A stretch of DNA of 64,000 nucleotides from NCBI RefSeq assembly GCF_030818015.1, contig NZ_JAUSZX010000001.1, positions 1,984,001-2,048,000 on the forward strand. The letters run 5' to 3'. Shown here in pieces: positions 43,165-52,781 of the stretch. A program made the translations under genes and the position numbers. The notes below the pieces were generated by a model that was not told the DNA's origin, searched no databases, and worked only from the letters and a program-made list of their open reading frames with translations. The DNA is from Arthrobacter globiformis. GTDB taxonomy: Bacteria > Actinomycetota > Actinomycetes > Actinomycetales > Micrococcaceae. Numbering within the stretch: the first letter of the stretch is position 1; every line of letters starts with the position of its first letter.

Positions 43165-44682
43165 TCAGGCCAGTAGATCCTCGATGTAGGCCACCAGCGT
43201 GCGGACCGTGCAGCCGGTGCCCTGCTTCGGCGTGTAGCCGTAGGGCGCCCCGTTGTTGAAGGACGGGCCGGCGATGTCGATGTGTGCCCACGGGATGGTC
43301 TGGCCGTCTTTGTCCTTGCCAACGAACTCGCGCAGGAACACGGCCGCCGTCATCATGCCGCCGTGGCGCTCACCGATGTTGGCGATGTCCGCCACCTGGG
43401 AGTCGAGGCTGGGCCGCAGTTCTTCCGGCAGGGGCATGGGCCAGACGAGCTCGCCGGCCCGGTCGGCGGCAGCCTTCAGCGGGCCGGTCACGCTGTCCGC
43501 ACCCATGATGCCGGCAGTCCGGTTTCCGAGCGCGATCAGCTGCGCACCGGTCAGGGTGGCGACGTCGATGATGGCGTCCGGGTACTCCTGGCTGGCCGCG
43601 ACGATGCCGTCGGCCATGACCAGCCGGCCTTCGGCGTCGGTGTTCAGGACCTCGACCGTCTTGCCGCCGAACATGGTCAGCACGTCGGCGGGACGCGAGG
43701 CGGCCCCGGAGGGCATGTTCTCGGCGATGCACAGCCAGGCGGTCGCCTTGACGGGCAGCCCCAGGCCTGCAATGGCCAGCACGGTATTAAGCACGACGGC
43801 GGCGCCCGCCATGTCGCTCTTCATGTCACCCATGCCGAGGGCCGGCTTAATGGAGATGCCGCCGGTGTCAAAGGTGATGCCCTTGCCGACCAGCGCGATT
43901 TTCCGGGTGGCCTTGGCGGGGGAGTACTCCACCTTGACGAGGCGCGGCTGCCGGGCGGAGCCTTTGCCGACGCCCATGATGCCGCCGAAGCCTTCCTTTT
44001 CCAGGCGCTTTTCGTCCCACACGGTGACCTTAACGGGCAGTCCCTTGGACAGTTCCTTGGCGGCGTCGGCGAACGACTCGGGGTAGAGGTGGCTCGGCGG
44101 CTGGTTCACGAGCGAGCGGGTGGCGTTGACAGCCTTGCCCAGCAGACGCGCACGGTCCAGTGCCGACTGCAGTTCCTTGTCGCCGGCCAGTTCAGTGAAG
44201 ATCGCGACGTCGGCCACGGGATCCTTGAGGCCGTCCTTGGACGAGCGGAACTCCGTGAACGAGTAGGCTCCCAGCGCGGCGCCCTCGGCGATGGCGGCAA
44301 CGTCGGCGACATTCGCCGTCGGGAAGGCCAACGTGACCGAGGACAGCCCGGCAAGCTGGCGGACGGCGGAGCCGGCAGCGCGGCGCAGCACCTCGCCCGA
44401 GACCTTTCCTCCGGCGTCGACCTTGCCCACGCCGGCCAGCACCAGGATTCCGGAGCCCGTTTCCGGAAGCCCGGGAAGGCGAACCGCCTGGTCCGGCGCG
44501 CCGGTGATGCCGAGGACCTTCAGGGAGTCGGTCAGGGCCTCGACGGATTTCGCGGTCAACGGGTTTTCCAGCAGGAACGGGCCGTCCGTGCCCTGTCCGA
44601 CGCCGATGACCACTGCGTCACTTGCCGCCTTCTTCAGGTCCCTTGCAATGGCACTAAGGTTGGTTTCAGTATTCTTGACCAC
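43165..44682 (-). CDS. pepA: Leucyl (cytosol) aminopeptidase, M17 family
   Basis: Dinuclear-metal exopeptidase that removes N-terminal residues from peptides. The N-terminal macro-like domain (residues ~1-170) precedes the catalytic domain. Metal and catalytic blocks are VGKGITFDTGGISIKP, GMGDMKSDMAGAA and the signature NTDAEGRLVMADG. The C-terminal FGPSFNNG-like segment reads DIAGPSFNNGAPYGYTPK. It has 505 residues and a GTG start. Position next to lpdA and sucB matches pepB (Rv2213) beside dlaT in M. tuberculosis. Confidence 0.96.
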   Translation of the reverse strand: MVKNTETNLSAIARDLKKAASDAVVIGVGQGTDGPFLLENPLTAKSVEALTDSLKVLGITGAPDQAVRLPGLPETGSGILVLAGVGKVDAGGKVSGEVLRRAAGSAVRQLAGLSSVTLAFPTANVADVAAIAEGAALGAYSFTEFRSSKDGLKDPVADVAIFTELAGDKELQSALDRARLLGKAVNATRSLVNQPPSHLYPESFADAAKELSKGLPVKVTVWDEKRLEKEGFGGIMGVGKGSARQPRLVKVEYSPAKATRKIALVGKGITFDTGGISIKPALGMGDMKSDMAGAAVVLNTVLAIAGLGLPVKATAWLCIAENMPSGAASRPADVLTMFGGKTVEVLNTDAEGRLVMADGIVAASQEYPDAIIDVATLTGAQLIALGNRTAGIMGADSVTGPLKAAADRAGELVWPMPLPEELRPSLDSQVADIANIGERHGGMMTAAVFLREFVGKDKDGQTIPWAHIDIAGPSFNNGAPYGYTPKQGTGCTVRTLVAYIEDLLA

Positions 44683-44943
44683 GAGGATCGGTCCTCAATT
44701 CTCTGTGATTGTTCGGGCAGGGAGCGCAGCAAGGCGCCCTCTCGCGGGTGCCGGCCGCCGTCCACGCGGGGCAGCGGCGCCAGCTTCCAAGGAAGCCAAT
44801 TCCGATCGTAGTCTCTCGTTCCGAAACTGCGGGGGAGCGCCGGGGAAACGGGCCGGTTGAGAGCCGTGCCACAACGCCCCGAGGAATGACGCCGCTCTTC
44901 CGGGTGTTATGAAGATTAACCCCGACCACGAAAGGAACTCGCC

Positions 44944-45882
44944 GTGTTTGAAAGGATTTCCGGCTCGCTGCTGGACCCCGACGCGCTCTATGCCAAGAAC
45001 ATTGGGCTGTTCCATAACCCTGAGCTCCGCGGGCTGAACCTGGTGATGGGCTTTACCGGTTTCGCCGATGCCGGCCACGTGGTCCGGCAGATCACGGACG
45101 AGCTGCTGGACACACTCGACTCCGAACGAGTGGCCGTGTTCGACGCCGACCAGCTGATGGACTACCGGTCCCGGCGCCCGCATGTGACCTTTGTCGAGGA
45201 CCATCTGCAGGACTACCAGCCGCCCACCCTGGCCCTGTACAGGCTGGTTGACGGGCTGGGCAAGCCCTTCCTGTTCCTCGCCGGCTTCGAGCCGGACCTG
45301 CAGTGGGAACGCTTCGCCCGTGCCGTGGTGCAGATCGTCGAAGCCCTGGACGTCAACCTGGTGACCTGGATCCACTCGATTCCCATGCCCGTGCCCCACA
45401 CCCGTCCGGTCGGGGTGACCGTGCACGGCAACCGGCCCGAGCTTATTGAAGGCATCTCCTCCTGGAAGCCCACCGTGGAAGTGCCGGCCGCCGTCGGGCA
45501 TGTCCTGGAACTCCGCCTAAGCGACGCCGGCCGCAACGTTGCCGGGTACGTGATCCACGTGCCGCACTACCTCGCCGAGGCGGAGTACCCCACGGCTGCT
45601 GTGGCCGGCCTGGAGTACCTGGGGGCCGCCACCTCGCTGATGCTGCCGACCGACCGGCTGCGCGAGTCCGGCCGTGAAGTGGGCCGGCAGATTGCCGAGC
45701 AGATCGAGGCGTCGGAGGAAGTCCAGCAGGTGGTGGCCCGGCTCGAGGCCCGCTATGACGAAAAGGCAGAGGGCACGGTGCGCCGGTCCCTGCTTGCCAA
45801 CGAAAATGATGAACTGCCCGACGGCGACGCGCTGGGCGCCGCTGTGGAGGCCTACCTGGCGCGGGAGAACCCCGCGCCGTAA
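44944..45882 (+). CDS. PAC2-family protein
   Basis: PAC2 (proteasome assembly chaperone 2-like) protein of 312 aa, common in Actinobacteria with unknown role. In archaea and eukaryotes the fold chaperones proteasome assembly. Visible blocks are LVMGFTGFADAGHVVRQI, PFLFLAGFEPDLQWERFA and VTWIHSIPMPVPHTRP, a family signature with the conserved histidines. A helical C-terminal tail runs from residue ~235. GTG start preceded by AAAGGAAC. It is divergent from pepA, and no proteasome genes are in the window. Confidence 0.9.
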   Translation: MFERISGSLLDPDALYAKNIGLFHNPELRGLNLVMGFTGFADAGHVVRQITDELLDTLDSERVAVFDADQLMDYRSRRPHVTFVEDHLQDYQPPTLALYRLVDGLGKPFLFLAGFEPDLQWERFARAVVQIVEALDVNLVTWIHSIPMPVPHTRPVGVTVHGNRPELIEGISSWKPTVEVPAAVGHVLELRLSDAGRNVAGYVIHVPHYLAEAEYPTAAVAGLEYLGAATSLMLPTDRLRESGREVGRQIAEQIEASEEVQQVVARLEARYDEKAEGTVRRSLLANENDELPDGDALGAAVEAYLARENPAP

Positions 45883-45975
45883 GCTCCATCACTGGGTGGC
45901 ATTAGGCTCGTCACTGAAAGGCCAAAACCCGGCAAATAAAATAGGATTTTTGCCCCCGCTGAGGATAATGAGAGG

Positions 45976-47316
45976 GTGACTGCACCCCGCGCCTGGCTTA
46001 TTTGGTCCATTGGCATCTTTTCGTACCTCGTGGCTGTGACGCAGCGTACGTCGTTCGGTGTGGTCGGACTCGAGGCCACCGAGAGGTTCCATGCCAGCGC
46101 CTCGGCCATTTCCTTTTTCACGGTGCTGCAGCTGCTGGTGTACGCCGGACTTCAGATTCCGGTGGGCGTGCTGGTGGACAGGTTCGGTTCCCGGGCCATG
46201 ATTGCCGGGGGCGCCCTGCTGATGGGCCTGGGCCAGCTGCAGCTGGCCTTTGCGGACAGCGTCCCGGCCGGAGTGCTGGGTCGCGTGCTCGTGGGTGCCG
46301 GCGATGCCATGACCTTCATCTCCGTCATCCGGCTGATTCCGCTGTGGTTCGCGCCCGCCCGGGTTCCGCTGCTGACCCAGCTGACCGGCATGTCCGGACA
46401 GCTGGGCCAGTTGCTGAGCGTGGTGCCGTTCGCCTTCATCCTGCACAGTGCGGGCTGGACCCCGGCGTTCCTGGCGCTGGCGGGATTCTCGGGAGTCGCC
46501 GTCGTGCTGGTGGTCCTAATGCTGCAGGACGTCCCGTCCGGCACGCCCAAGCAGGAGGCTGCCAAGGGGCTGCGCGCCACCGGCGTGTCCCTGTCGCGCG
46601 CATGGAAGCAGCCGGGGACACGGCTGGGGATGTGGAGCCACTTCACCATCCAGTTCAGTGGAACAGTGTTCGCAATGACCTGGGGCTACCCGTTCCTGAT
46701 TTCGGCGCAGGGTCTCAATGCCGGCACAGTCGCGTCGCTCATGTCCCTGTACGTGGCCGGTGCCATCGGAGCCGGGCCGCTGATCGGGCGCTTTGTTGCA
46801 CGGCACCCCCTCCGGCGCTCCACCATGGTCCTCCTCCTCGTCGCTGCCACCGCGGCAGCCTGGGGGGCCGTGCTGCTGTATCCCGGCCGCTCACCGCTGT
46901 GGCTGCTGGCGGTTCTCATCGTGGTGCTGGCCATCGGCGGCCCGGGCTCCATGATCGGCTTCGACTTCGCCCGCACCTTCAACCCGGCGCACCGGATCGG
47001 AACCGCCACCGGCATCGTCAACGTGGGCGGCTTCTTCGCGGCGCTCATGGCCATCTACCTGATCGGCGCAGTACTGGACATCCTTAACTCCACGGGCTTT
47101 TCCCGCGGGGAGCTCTATGGCCTGGAGCCCTTCCGCATCGCGCTTTGCGTGCACTTCCTGCTCCTCGGAGTCGGGTCCGTCGCCATGCTGGTGGTCCGAC
47201 GCAAGGTCCGCCGGCAGATGGCTGCCCAGGGAGTGGTGGTGCCGCCGCTGCTGCAGGCAATGGCCCAGCAGCGGCGGGAACGGATTGCCCGCCGCAAGAC
47301 CCCTTCCCGCGACTAG
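45976..47316 (+). CDS. Major facilitator superfamily transporter
   Basis: MFS permease of 446 aa with about twelve membrane helices. The first helices contain GIFSYLVAVTQRTSFGVVG. The loop 2-3 signature region is GVLVDRFGSRAMIAGGALLM (G-x-x-x-D-R-x-G-x-R). Helix 5 has the P-x-x-x-G pattern region GQLGQLLSVVPFAFIL. The substrate cannot be inferred; nitrate/nitrite or drug efflux are both possible from the fold. GTG start; GATAAT (45964-45969) ends 6 bp upstream, so possibly leaderless. No operon partner is visible. Confidence 0.87.
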   Translation: MTAPRAWLIWSIGIFSYLVAVTQRTSFGVVGLEATERFHASASAISFFTVLQLLVYAGLQIPVGVLVDRFGSRAMIAGGALLMGLGQLQLAFADSVPAGVLGRVLVGAGDAMTFISVIRLIPLWFAPARVPLLTQLTGMSGQLGQLLSVVPFAFILHSAGWTPAFLALAGFSGVAVVLVVLMLQDVPSGTPKQEAAKGLRATGVSLSRAWKQPGTRLGMWSHFTIQFSGTVFAMTWGYPFLISAQGLNAGTVASLMSLYVAGAIGAGPLIGRFVARHPLRRSTMVLLLVAATAAAWGAVLLYPGRSPLWLLAVLIVVLAIGGPGSMIGFDFARTFNPAHRIGTATGIVNVGGFFAALMAIYLIGAVLDILNSTGFSRGELYGLEPFRIALCVHFLLLGVGSVAMLVVRRKVRRQMAAQGVVVPPLLQAMAQQRRERIARRKTPSRD

Positions 47317-47439
47317 GATTCATACCCGCTGACGGCGCCGTTGCCTGCTTGCGCGCACTGGTCCTCAACAGGCGCCCGTTGTCCACATAGCTCAGGCTGC
47401 CTGTCGCGCCGGCGGTGACCGCCGTCGGAAGCTGTTTCC

Positions 47440-48960
47440 ATGACACCGGAGCATCTCACTATCAGCGGTCCCGAAGACATTCTTGGCTACATTCCGCACA
47501 GCCTGGGCTATTGGCCGTCGCAGAGCCTCGTGGCCATGACCATGCAGGGCAAGCGCCTCGGAGCGACTCTTCGGGTCGACCTCCCGGAGAGCGGTCGCGG
47601 CCGCAGCCGGGAGGCGTTCGCGAGGACGGTGGCGGAGTACCTTCTGGCGGACAAGGAAGCCGACGGGACGCTGCTGGTCTTCTTTACCGACGGCTTTACC
47701 GACGGCGGTAATGACAGCGGTTTTAACGACGGCGGCCCGGAAGGGGCGGCGGCGTTGTCCTTTCGGCCCTTGCTCGCCGATCTGGAATGCGCGCTCGGAC
47801 TGGCTGGCATGCCGGTGCGGGATGCCTGGCGCGTCGGCGAAGAGTACTGGCGCAACCTGTACTGCACTGACGGCAGCTGCTGCCCGATGGCGGGCCGCCC
47901 CGTGGCCGAGATCCGGGACAGCCGGCTCAATGCGGAGATGGTGTATCTGGGCAGCAGCATCGGTGCGCCTCCCGGGGCTCCTTCACCCGGCAATGCCAGT
48001 ACGACTCCAGCGGACGACGCCGCTGTCATGGCAGCCGAACGCGAGTGGAGTCTGGCCCTGGCCGGCAAGCGGACTCACCGGGCGCAATTTGATGCGGTCC
48101 TCGATGCCTGGGCAGCTGCGCTGGAAGCCGTTTCGTCTGGGGTCGTTTCGTCTGGGGTCGTTTCGGGTGACGCCGTTCCGCCTGGAGCCGTTCAGGGGCG
48201 AGGCGGTCAACTTGCGCGCGCTTCACTTGCAGCTGGCCCGGGACTCGGGATTGAACCGCAACTCGCCGGGTTCCTGCGCGCGTCCCTGCATGTTCCGGCC
48301 TGGCGCGACGCGGTCCTGGTCATGGCCGCCGCCGGACGCGCCGCGGCCGCATCCGGAGCCGAAGCCTTCGGGATCTTCTCTGCCGGGACTGGACTCCCTG
48401 TGTCCTGCCCGCCGTTGCCGGAGGCGCGGCTGTCCTCGAGCGGATTTCCTGGCCCGGCCACCGACGGCGGGGTGGCACCTTCGGTACCCGGAACAGACTC
48501 GGTCTCCGAAACAGAACCGGCGCCCGAAACAGAACCGGCGCCCGGAACAGAACAGAGCGGCGATCGTCCGGACCAGGGGATGGACAAGGGCCGTCCTGAC
48601 CTGGCGCCTGTTTCCAGCTGCGGCCCGGATGTCCTGCCCGGTTATGGCGAAGTCCTGTTGGGCCTATGTCCGCCGGTGCCGGACTGGGACACTCTGAAAC
48701 GCCTGGAGGAGCTGATGGCGGCCCTGTCGTCGAGTGGCGGGGGTGAGGCTCAGGCTGCAGCGCTGACGGCCACCGGCTGGATCGAATGGTGCCGGGGGAG
48801 GGGTTCCTTCGCGCACGCATCATTGACCCGGGCCCTGGAGGCCAGCCCGGGATACCGGCTGGCCGAACTCCTGTCTGAAGTGGTCCGGCGCGGAACAATC
48901 TGCGGCTGGGCCGGGCGACGCGAGGCTGCTTGGCAGAAATTCGGATCGGACGCCGCCTAG
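47440..48960 (+). CDS. DUF4192-family protein
   Basis: A DUF4192 protein (506 aa), an actinobacterial family of unknown function beginning with the signature LTISGPEDILGYIPHSLGYWPSQSLVAM. No membrane segment or signal peptide is seen, so probably cytoplasmic. The C-terminal part (about residues 410-500) has a conserved W-E-W-C-R-G-R-x-S-like region (TGWIEWCRGRGSFAHASL) followed by YRLAELLSEVV. The middle carries three low-complexity insertions from tandem repeats: DGGNDSG (47690 region), VSSGV (48130-48189) and ETEPAP (48490-48561). Confidence 0.88.
   Translation: MTPEHLTISGPEDILGYIPHSLGYWPSQSLVAMTMQGKRLGATLRVDLPESGRGRSREAFARTVAEYLLADKEADGTLLVFFTDGFTDGGNDSGFNDGGPEGAAALSFRPLLADLECALGLAGMPVRDAWRVGEEYWRNLYCTDGSCCPMAGRPVAEIRDSRLNAEMVYLGSSIGAPPGAPSPGNASTTPADDAAVMAAEREWSLALAGKRTHRAQFDAVLDAWAAALEAVSSGVVSSGVVSGDAVPPGAVQGRGGQLARASLAAGPGLGIEPQLAGFLRASLHVPAWRDAVLVMAAAGRAAAASGAEAFGIFSAGTGLPVSCPPLPEARLSSSGFPGPATDGGVAPSVPGTDSVSETEPAPETEPAPGTEQSGDRPDQGMDKGRPDLAPVSSCGPDVLPGYGEVLLGLCPPVPDWDTLKRLEELMAALSSSGGGEAQAAALTATGWIEWCRGRGSFAHASLTRALEASPGYRLAELLSEVVRRGTICGWAGRREAAWQKFGSDAA
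48130..48189 (+). repeat. 15-bp in-frame tandem repeat in the DUF4192 gene
   Basis: Units start at 48130, 48145, 48160 and 48175. The first two, GTTTCGTCTGGGGTC, are identical and encode VSSGV; the last two are diverged (VSGDA, VPPGA). Confidence 0.85.
48490..48561 (+). repeat. 18-bp in-frame tandem repeat in the DUF4192 gene
   Basis: GAAACAGAACCGGCGCCC at 48508 and 48526 is identical; flanking units begin at 48490 and 48544. The peptide reads SETEPAPETEPAPGTEQ. Confidence 0.85.
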
Positions 48961-49373
48961 AGATTGACCCCGTCCAGAGCAGGGGCCCGGGCTGAATGCG
49001 GATACCAGACGTGGCCCTGGCTCCGGGCCCCTTAGACCGGCCGGACTAACCCGCCGGACTAAGGGGCCTGCAACCACGACGTCCGGCGGGACCGAGGGGC
49101 CCTGCCGAAGCCGACATCGTCACGTAGCCGGCGGGTATTACGGTCCTGACGGCCCCCGGAGTGGAAAATCATGAGACAATGGAGGCCGAGACCCGGTTGG
49201 GTCCGTGAATCAATGCTTGCAGTGGATCCCATTCGGGAACATTGCGGCCGTCCCGGCAGTTCTACTTAGTGGCCCTGTCGGTCGGTTGCATCTGATGTCA
49301 ATCACGGACTTGACAGGGTCATAGTGGTGTTGCCCGAAGGTGACTCCACAGACCGCCGCTAGAAAGGTTTTCT
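48961..49373. other. Intergenic region between DUF4192 and rpoD
   Basis: A 413-bp gene-free stretch. AGGGGCCCGG (48981-48990) pairs with CCGGGCCCCT (49023-49032), a possible DUF4192 terminator with a 32-nt loop. A TTGACA (49310-49315) precedes rpoD, but I found no -10 at 16-18 bp, so its promoter is not fixed. A ribosome binding site AGAAAGG lies just before the rpoD GTG. Nothing else is recognised. Confidence 0.55.
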
Positions 49374-50648
49374 GTGACCCCGTCTTCCGCGAAGAAGGAA
49401 CCCGCCGCCCTGGCCGTTGAAACTGCCGAGGAGAAGCCGGCGGCATCCAGCGCCAAGCGTGCCGCCACCCGTGCCGCTGGGAAGCCCGAGCCCAAGAAGC
49501 GCGGACCCAAGCCCGGAGCCAAGGCTGCAGCCGAAGCTGCCGGAAGCCGCTCAACCGATGACGATGCCGACGTGGAAGTCGAGGAGGACCTCGACGACGC
49601 GCAGCCGGACACCGCTGATCTGGTCGATGAACCCGACGAGGCCGGCAAGGAAGCCGCAGCGCCTACCGGTTCGGGATTCGTTTACTCTGACGCCGACGAC
49701 GACGACGCACCTGTCCAGCAGGTCATGTCTGCCGGCGCCACCGCCGACCCCGTCAAGGACTACCTGAAGCAGATCGGCAAGGTAGCCCTCCTCAACGCCG
49801 AACAGGAAGTTGACCTCGCGCTCCGCATCGAGGCCGGCCTGTTCGCCGAAGAGAAGATTGCCGCCGATGACGGCTCCATGGATCCGAAGTACAAGCGTGA
49901 GCTTGAGTTCATCATCCATGACGGCAAGCGCGCCAAGAACCACCTTCTCGAGGCCAACCTCCGCCTCGTTGTGTCGCTGGCCAAGCGCTACACCGGTCGC
50001 GGCATGCTGTTCCTGGACCTCATCCAGGAAGGCAACCTCGGCCTCATCCGTGCCGTCGAGAAGTTCGACTACACCAAGGGCTTCAAGTTCTCCACGTACG
50101 CCACCTGGTGGATCCGTCAGGCCATCACCCGTGCCATGGCGGACCAGGCCCGCACCATCCGTATCCCGGTGCACATGGTGGAAGTCATCAACAAGCTGGC
50201 TCGTGTCCAGCGCCAGATGCTGCAGGACCTGGGCCGCGAACCCACGCCCGAAGAGCTGGCGCTCGAGCTGGACATGACCCCCGAGAAGGTCGTCGAAGTC
50301 CAGAAGTACGGTCGCGAGCCCATTTCGCTCCACACGCCGCTCGGCGAGGACGGCGACTCCGAATTCGGTGACCTCATTGAGGACTCTGAAGCAGTGGTTC
50401 CGGCCGATGCTGTGAGCTTCACCCTTCTGCAGGAACAGCTGCACTCCGTGCTGGACACCCTGTCCGAGCGCGAAGCCGGCGTCGTTGCCATGCGGTTCGG
50501 CCTCACGGATGGCCAGCCCAAGACTTTAGACGAAATCGGCAAGGTCTACGGCGTTACCCGCGAGCGTATCCGTCAGATTGAATCCAAGACAATGTCCAAG
50601 CTCCGCCACCCGTCCCGGTCGCAGGTGCTGCGGGACTACCTGGACTAG
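49374..50648 (+). CDS. rpoD: Primary RNA polymerase sigma factor (SigA/HrdB type)
   Basis: Group 1 sigma-70 factor for housekeeping transcription. An Ala/Glu/Asp-rich N-terminus (~residues 1-115) replaces a classical region 1.1. Region 1.2 is [21 protein letters not shown]. Region 2 is [21 protein letters not shown] with the -10 recognition helix [15 protein letters not shown]. Region 3 is [20 protein letters not shown]. Region 4 has the -35 helix [20 protein letters not shown] and ends DYLD. It has 424 residues and a GTG start. It lies near parE, as in other Actinobacteria. Confidence 0.97.
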   Translation: MTPSSAKKEPAALAVETAEEKPAASSAKRAATRAAGKPEPKKRGPKPGAKAAAEAAGSRSTDDDADVEVEEDLDDAQPDTADLVDEPDEAGKEAAAPTGSGFVYSDADDDDAPVQQVMSAGATADPVKDYLKQIGKVALLNAEQEVDLALRIEAGLFAEEKIAADDGSMDPKYKRELEFIIHDGKRAKNHLLEANLRLVVSLAKRYTGRGMLFLDLIQEGNLGLIRAVEKFDYTKGFKFSTYATWWIRQAITRAMADQARTIRIPVHMVEVINKLARVQRQMLQDLGREPTPEELALELDMTPEKVVEVQKYGREPISLHTPLGEDGDSEFGDLIEDSEAVVPADAVSFTLLQEQLHSVLDTLSEREAGVVAMRFGLTDGQPKTLDEIGKVYGVTRERIRQIESKTMSKLRHPSRSQVLRDYLD

Positions 50649-50689
50649 AAACACTGGACCAGTAAAACTGGACTGGGAAACGCGAACAC

Positions 50690-50730
50690 GGGCCAGGCCT
50701 TTCGTCGGAAATCGGCGGCAGGCCTGGCCC
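50690..50730 (+). terminator. Terminator after rpoD
   Basis: GGGCCAGGCCT (50690-50700) pairs perfectly with AGGCCTGGCCC (50720-50730), followed by TTGT, 41 bp after the rpoD stop. Confidence 0.8.
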
Positions 50731-50915
50731 TTGTCGTACCGCTACGACATAACCATGTGCACGAGCAGGTTTGGCCGCCCACTGCCTGGCGGCCCTTCGA
50801 ATATTTTCGCCGCGGACCACACCGCGGGGCCCGTCCGGGTGGACGCGGACGGGGCGACGCTGCGCGCTGGCCCGCGACCCTTGGTTTCACTCCTGCCGGT
50901 TTCGCGCGCCCAGGT

Positions 50916-52307
50916 TCAGGTCGGTCCAGCGCCGGGTAGCGGTGGTGCGGTGGAGTGGTAGGTGTGGCCAGTGGGTGTGGTGAGTTCGATGGTGTGCCGT
51001 GGGCCGGGTCTGGGTTGGGCTTTCCAGCCGGGCAGTTCCTTGGTGTGGTTGCAGGCTTCGCAGAGCCCAGTGCCGTTGGCCAGGGATGTTGGGCCGTTCT
51101 CGTGCCAGGGGACGATGTGGTCAAGGTGGCGGATCGGGGCGTCGCAGTAGGGTGTGCGGCAGGTGTCGTCGCGGATTTGGATGACGCGGCGCAGCTTTGG
51201 CGGGAACAGGCGCCGCCGCGAATCCATGGCCACCAGGTCGCCGGTCCCGGGGGCGGTGTAGAGCCGCCGGACCCAGGTTTTGAACTCCTTCATATCGGCG
51301 GTGGAGCCACTCGCCGCGGGCTGGAGGCGATCCGGCCAGCCAGGATCCTGGAACTGGGTCGGATCTTGTCTCCGCCCCGCTCCCTGCTCCTGCGTTGCCA
51401 GGTCCCGGGCCCAGGCGGCGGGGACGATGCCGTAGCTGGGTATCCGGGCGGGTTCGGTGTCGCCTTGGAGGAGGGTGCGGTCGGTCATGACGAGGTTGAT
51501 GTCTATGCCGGTGATGCCGCCTCGGGTTCCGGTGGTCCGTTCGACGAGGGTGTCGGCCTTGATCTGCCCCAGGCTGCGCGGGTCTCCGGCGGCGTGGAGG
51601 GTGTCGGCGTGCCGGGTCAGTGCTGCCCAGACCGCGATGCCCTGTTGGGCGGGGAGCAGCGCCGTCAGGTAGGTCATGCAGTCCGGGGCCGGGCGCAGGC
51701 TCACGGTCCGCTCCGACGCTGCATGGCTGGCGTGTTGGGCCACGGAACGGGGGTCCCTGCGGGTGGCCGCGGCCCGGGCCGCGGCGATGACAGCCCTGGT
51801 CCCGGCGCCCGTGAAGGTTCCGGTGTCCGCGGACAGCTCCTCATCGACGGCGGCCCGGTCCGCGACGGTCAGGCAGGCGGTCTCTTTCACGACGTGCATG
51901 ACGCGCTCTTCGTTCAGTTGGCCGGTGTCCAGGGCGGCTAGGCTGTGGGGCATCTCGGTGACCAGTGCCTTCGCTGTGCCGAGCAGACGGCCGCCGCGGT
52001 GCGGGGACTCGCCCCGGGCCAGGGCGATGTGCTCGGCTGCGCCCATGCTGTGTTCTTTGGGGCGTTTCTTGCCCAGATCCTCGACAGTTAAAGTGCTGCC
52101 CCTGGCCTGCCCGGGATCAGCCTGCGTCCCGGGTTCGGCGTGTTCCTGGCGGTGCCGGATCTCGAAGACGACGGCAAGCCTCGCCTGTTGCCCCGCAATC
52201 AGGCACTTGATCTTCTCCCATGCCTGCATCTGGTCGATCAAACCCGCACCGTCCGCGGTGAGGTCCGCCCGCAAAAGGACCCTTGCCGCAGCGACCCGGT
52301 CCGCCAC
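50916..52307 (-). CDS. DUF222/HNH endonuclease-domain protein, 5' part out of frame
   Basis: Member of the multi-copy actinobacterial DUF222-HNH family; often repetitive and of unknown role. The DUF222 helical region occupies residues ~1-300. The C-terminal HNH nuclease has the zinc-like cysteines CRTPYC and CEAC, and the DHIVPWHENGPTSLANGTGL core with the H-N-H residues. The GTG at 52307 is the first start in this frame. The frame is open upstream to a TAG at 52404-52406 and this extra stretch (GFPEDPFPEALFADVLFAGG then TPWLG) reads like the same protein, while the matching N-terminus continues in another frame from 52666. So the gene is probably frameshifted. Confidence 0.8.
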   Translation of the reverse strand: MADRVAAARVLLRADLTADGAGLIDQMQAWEKIKCLIAGQQARLAVVFEIRHRQEHAEPGTQADPGQARGSTLTVEDLGKKRPKEHSMGAAEHIALARGESPHRGGRLLGTAKALVTEMPHSLAALDTGQLNEERVMHVVKETACLTVADRAAVDEELSADTGTFTGAGTRAVIAAARAAATRRDPRSVAQHASHAASERTVSLRPAPDCMTYLTALLPAQQGIAVWAALTRHADTLHAAGDPRSLGQIKADTLVERTTGTRGGITGIDINLVMTDRTLLQGDTEPARIPSYGIVPAAWARDLATQEQGAGRRQDPTQFQDPGWPDRLQPAASGSTADMKEFKTWVRRLYTAPGTGDLVAMDSRRRLFPPKLRRVIQIRDDTCRTPYCDAPIRHLDHIVPWHENGPTSLANGTGLCEACNHTKELPGWKAQPRPGPRHTIELTTPTGHTYHSTAPPLPGAGPT

Positions 52308-52403
52308 GCCCAGCCACGGCGTACAGGCATTGGAGACACCGCCGCCGGCGAACAGGACATCGGCAAACAGCGCCTCGGGAAACGGGTCCTCCGGAAAACC
52401 ATC

Positions 52404-52666
52404 CTAAGCAAAGAGGGCACCTGGGAAAGGTCCTCCAGAACGACGTCGTCCGGGTACACGAAGTTGGGGTCCTCGTCATAGGGAAACCCGTAGACCGGAA
52501 ACTCCGCGAAGGGACAAGCTTCGCCCAGCAAGCCGTGCGCGGGAAACGCATCCAAAGGAAAGGATCGGCTGGCAGGATCGGCGCCGGGGAAGGCGGCAGC
52601 GTGCAGAGTGTCGTCGCCCACTACCGCCAGATCCTGCTCCGACGCCCCAGTGCTATCCATAAACAC
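52404..52666 (-). pseudogene. N-terminal part of the HNH gene in a different frame
   Basis: The GTG TTT ATG start near 52660-52666 opens a frame encoding FPLDAFPAHGLLGEACPF and then PNFVYPDDVVLEDLSQVP, a Phe/Pro/Asp-rich style that continues in the 52307 frame just after its TAG. The coding sense thus switches frame around 52395-52410 (near SLLRMVF). A +1/-2 change there would join the two parts into a single protein of about 580 residues. A sequencing error or a real mutation are equally possible. Confidence 0.55.
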
Positions 52667-52730
52667 AGTCTGGCAAGGGTCACTGACAATTTAGCGCCGC
52701 GGGAACATCCGCGGGCAGCGGAGCTGGAGA

Positions 52731-52768
52731 AAGAAAAAGCCAGGACCCCCGCACGGGGGCCCTGGCTT
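52731..52768 (-). terminator. Intrinsic terminator with T-run downstream of DUF7455
   Basis: On the minus strand AAGCCAGG-G-CCCCCG and CGGGGG-T-CCTGGCTT form a near-perfect stem followed by TTTTCTTTC. It is the clearest canonical rho-independent terminator in the window. Confidence 0.9.
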
Positions 52769-52781
52769 CGAGTCTGGTTGT

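Noticed and set aside
49310..49315. TTGACA as the rpoD -35 box
   Set aside because: No -10-like hexamer at 16-18 bp downstream; kept only as a note.
50916..52307. HNH protein as a homing endonuclease or mobile element
   Set aside because: DUF222/HNH proteins are dispersed multi-copy genes in Actinobacteria; there is no intron, inverted repeat or transposase here.
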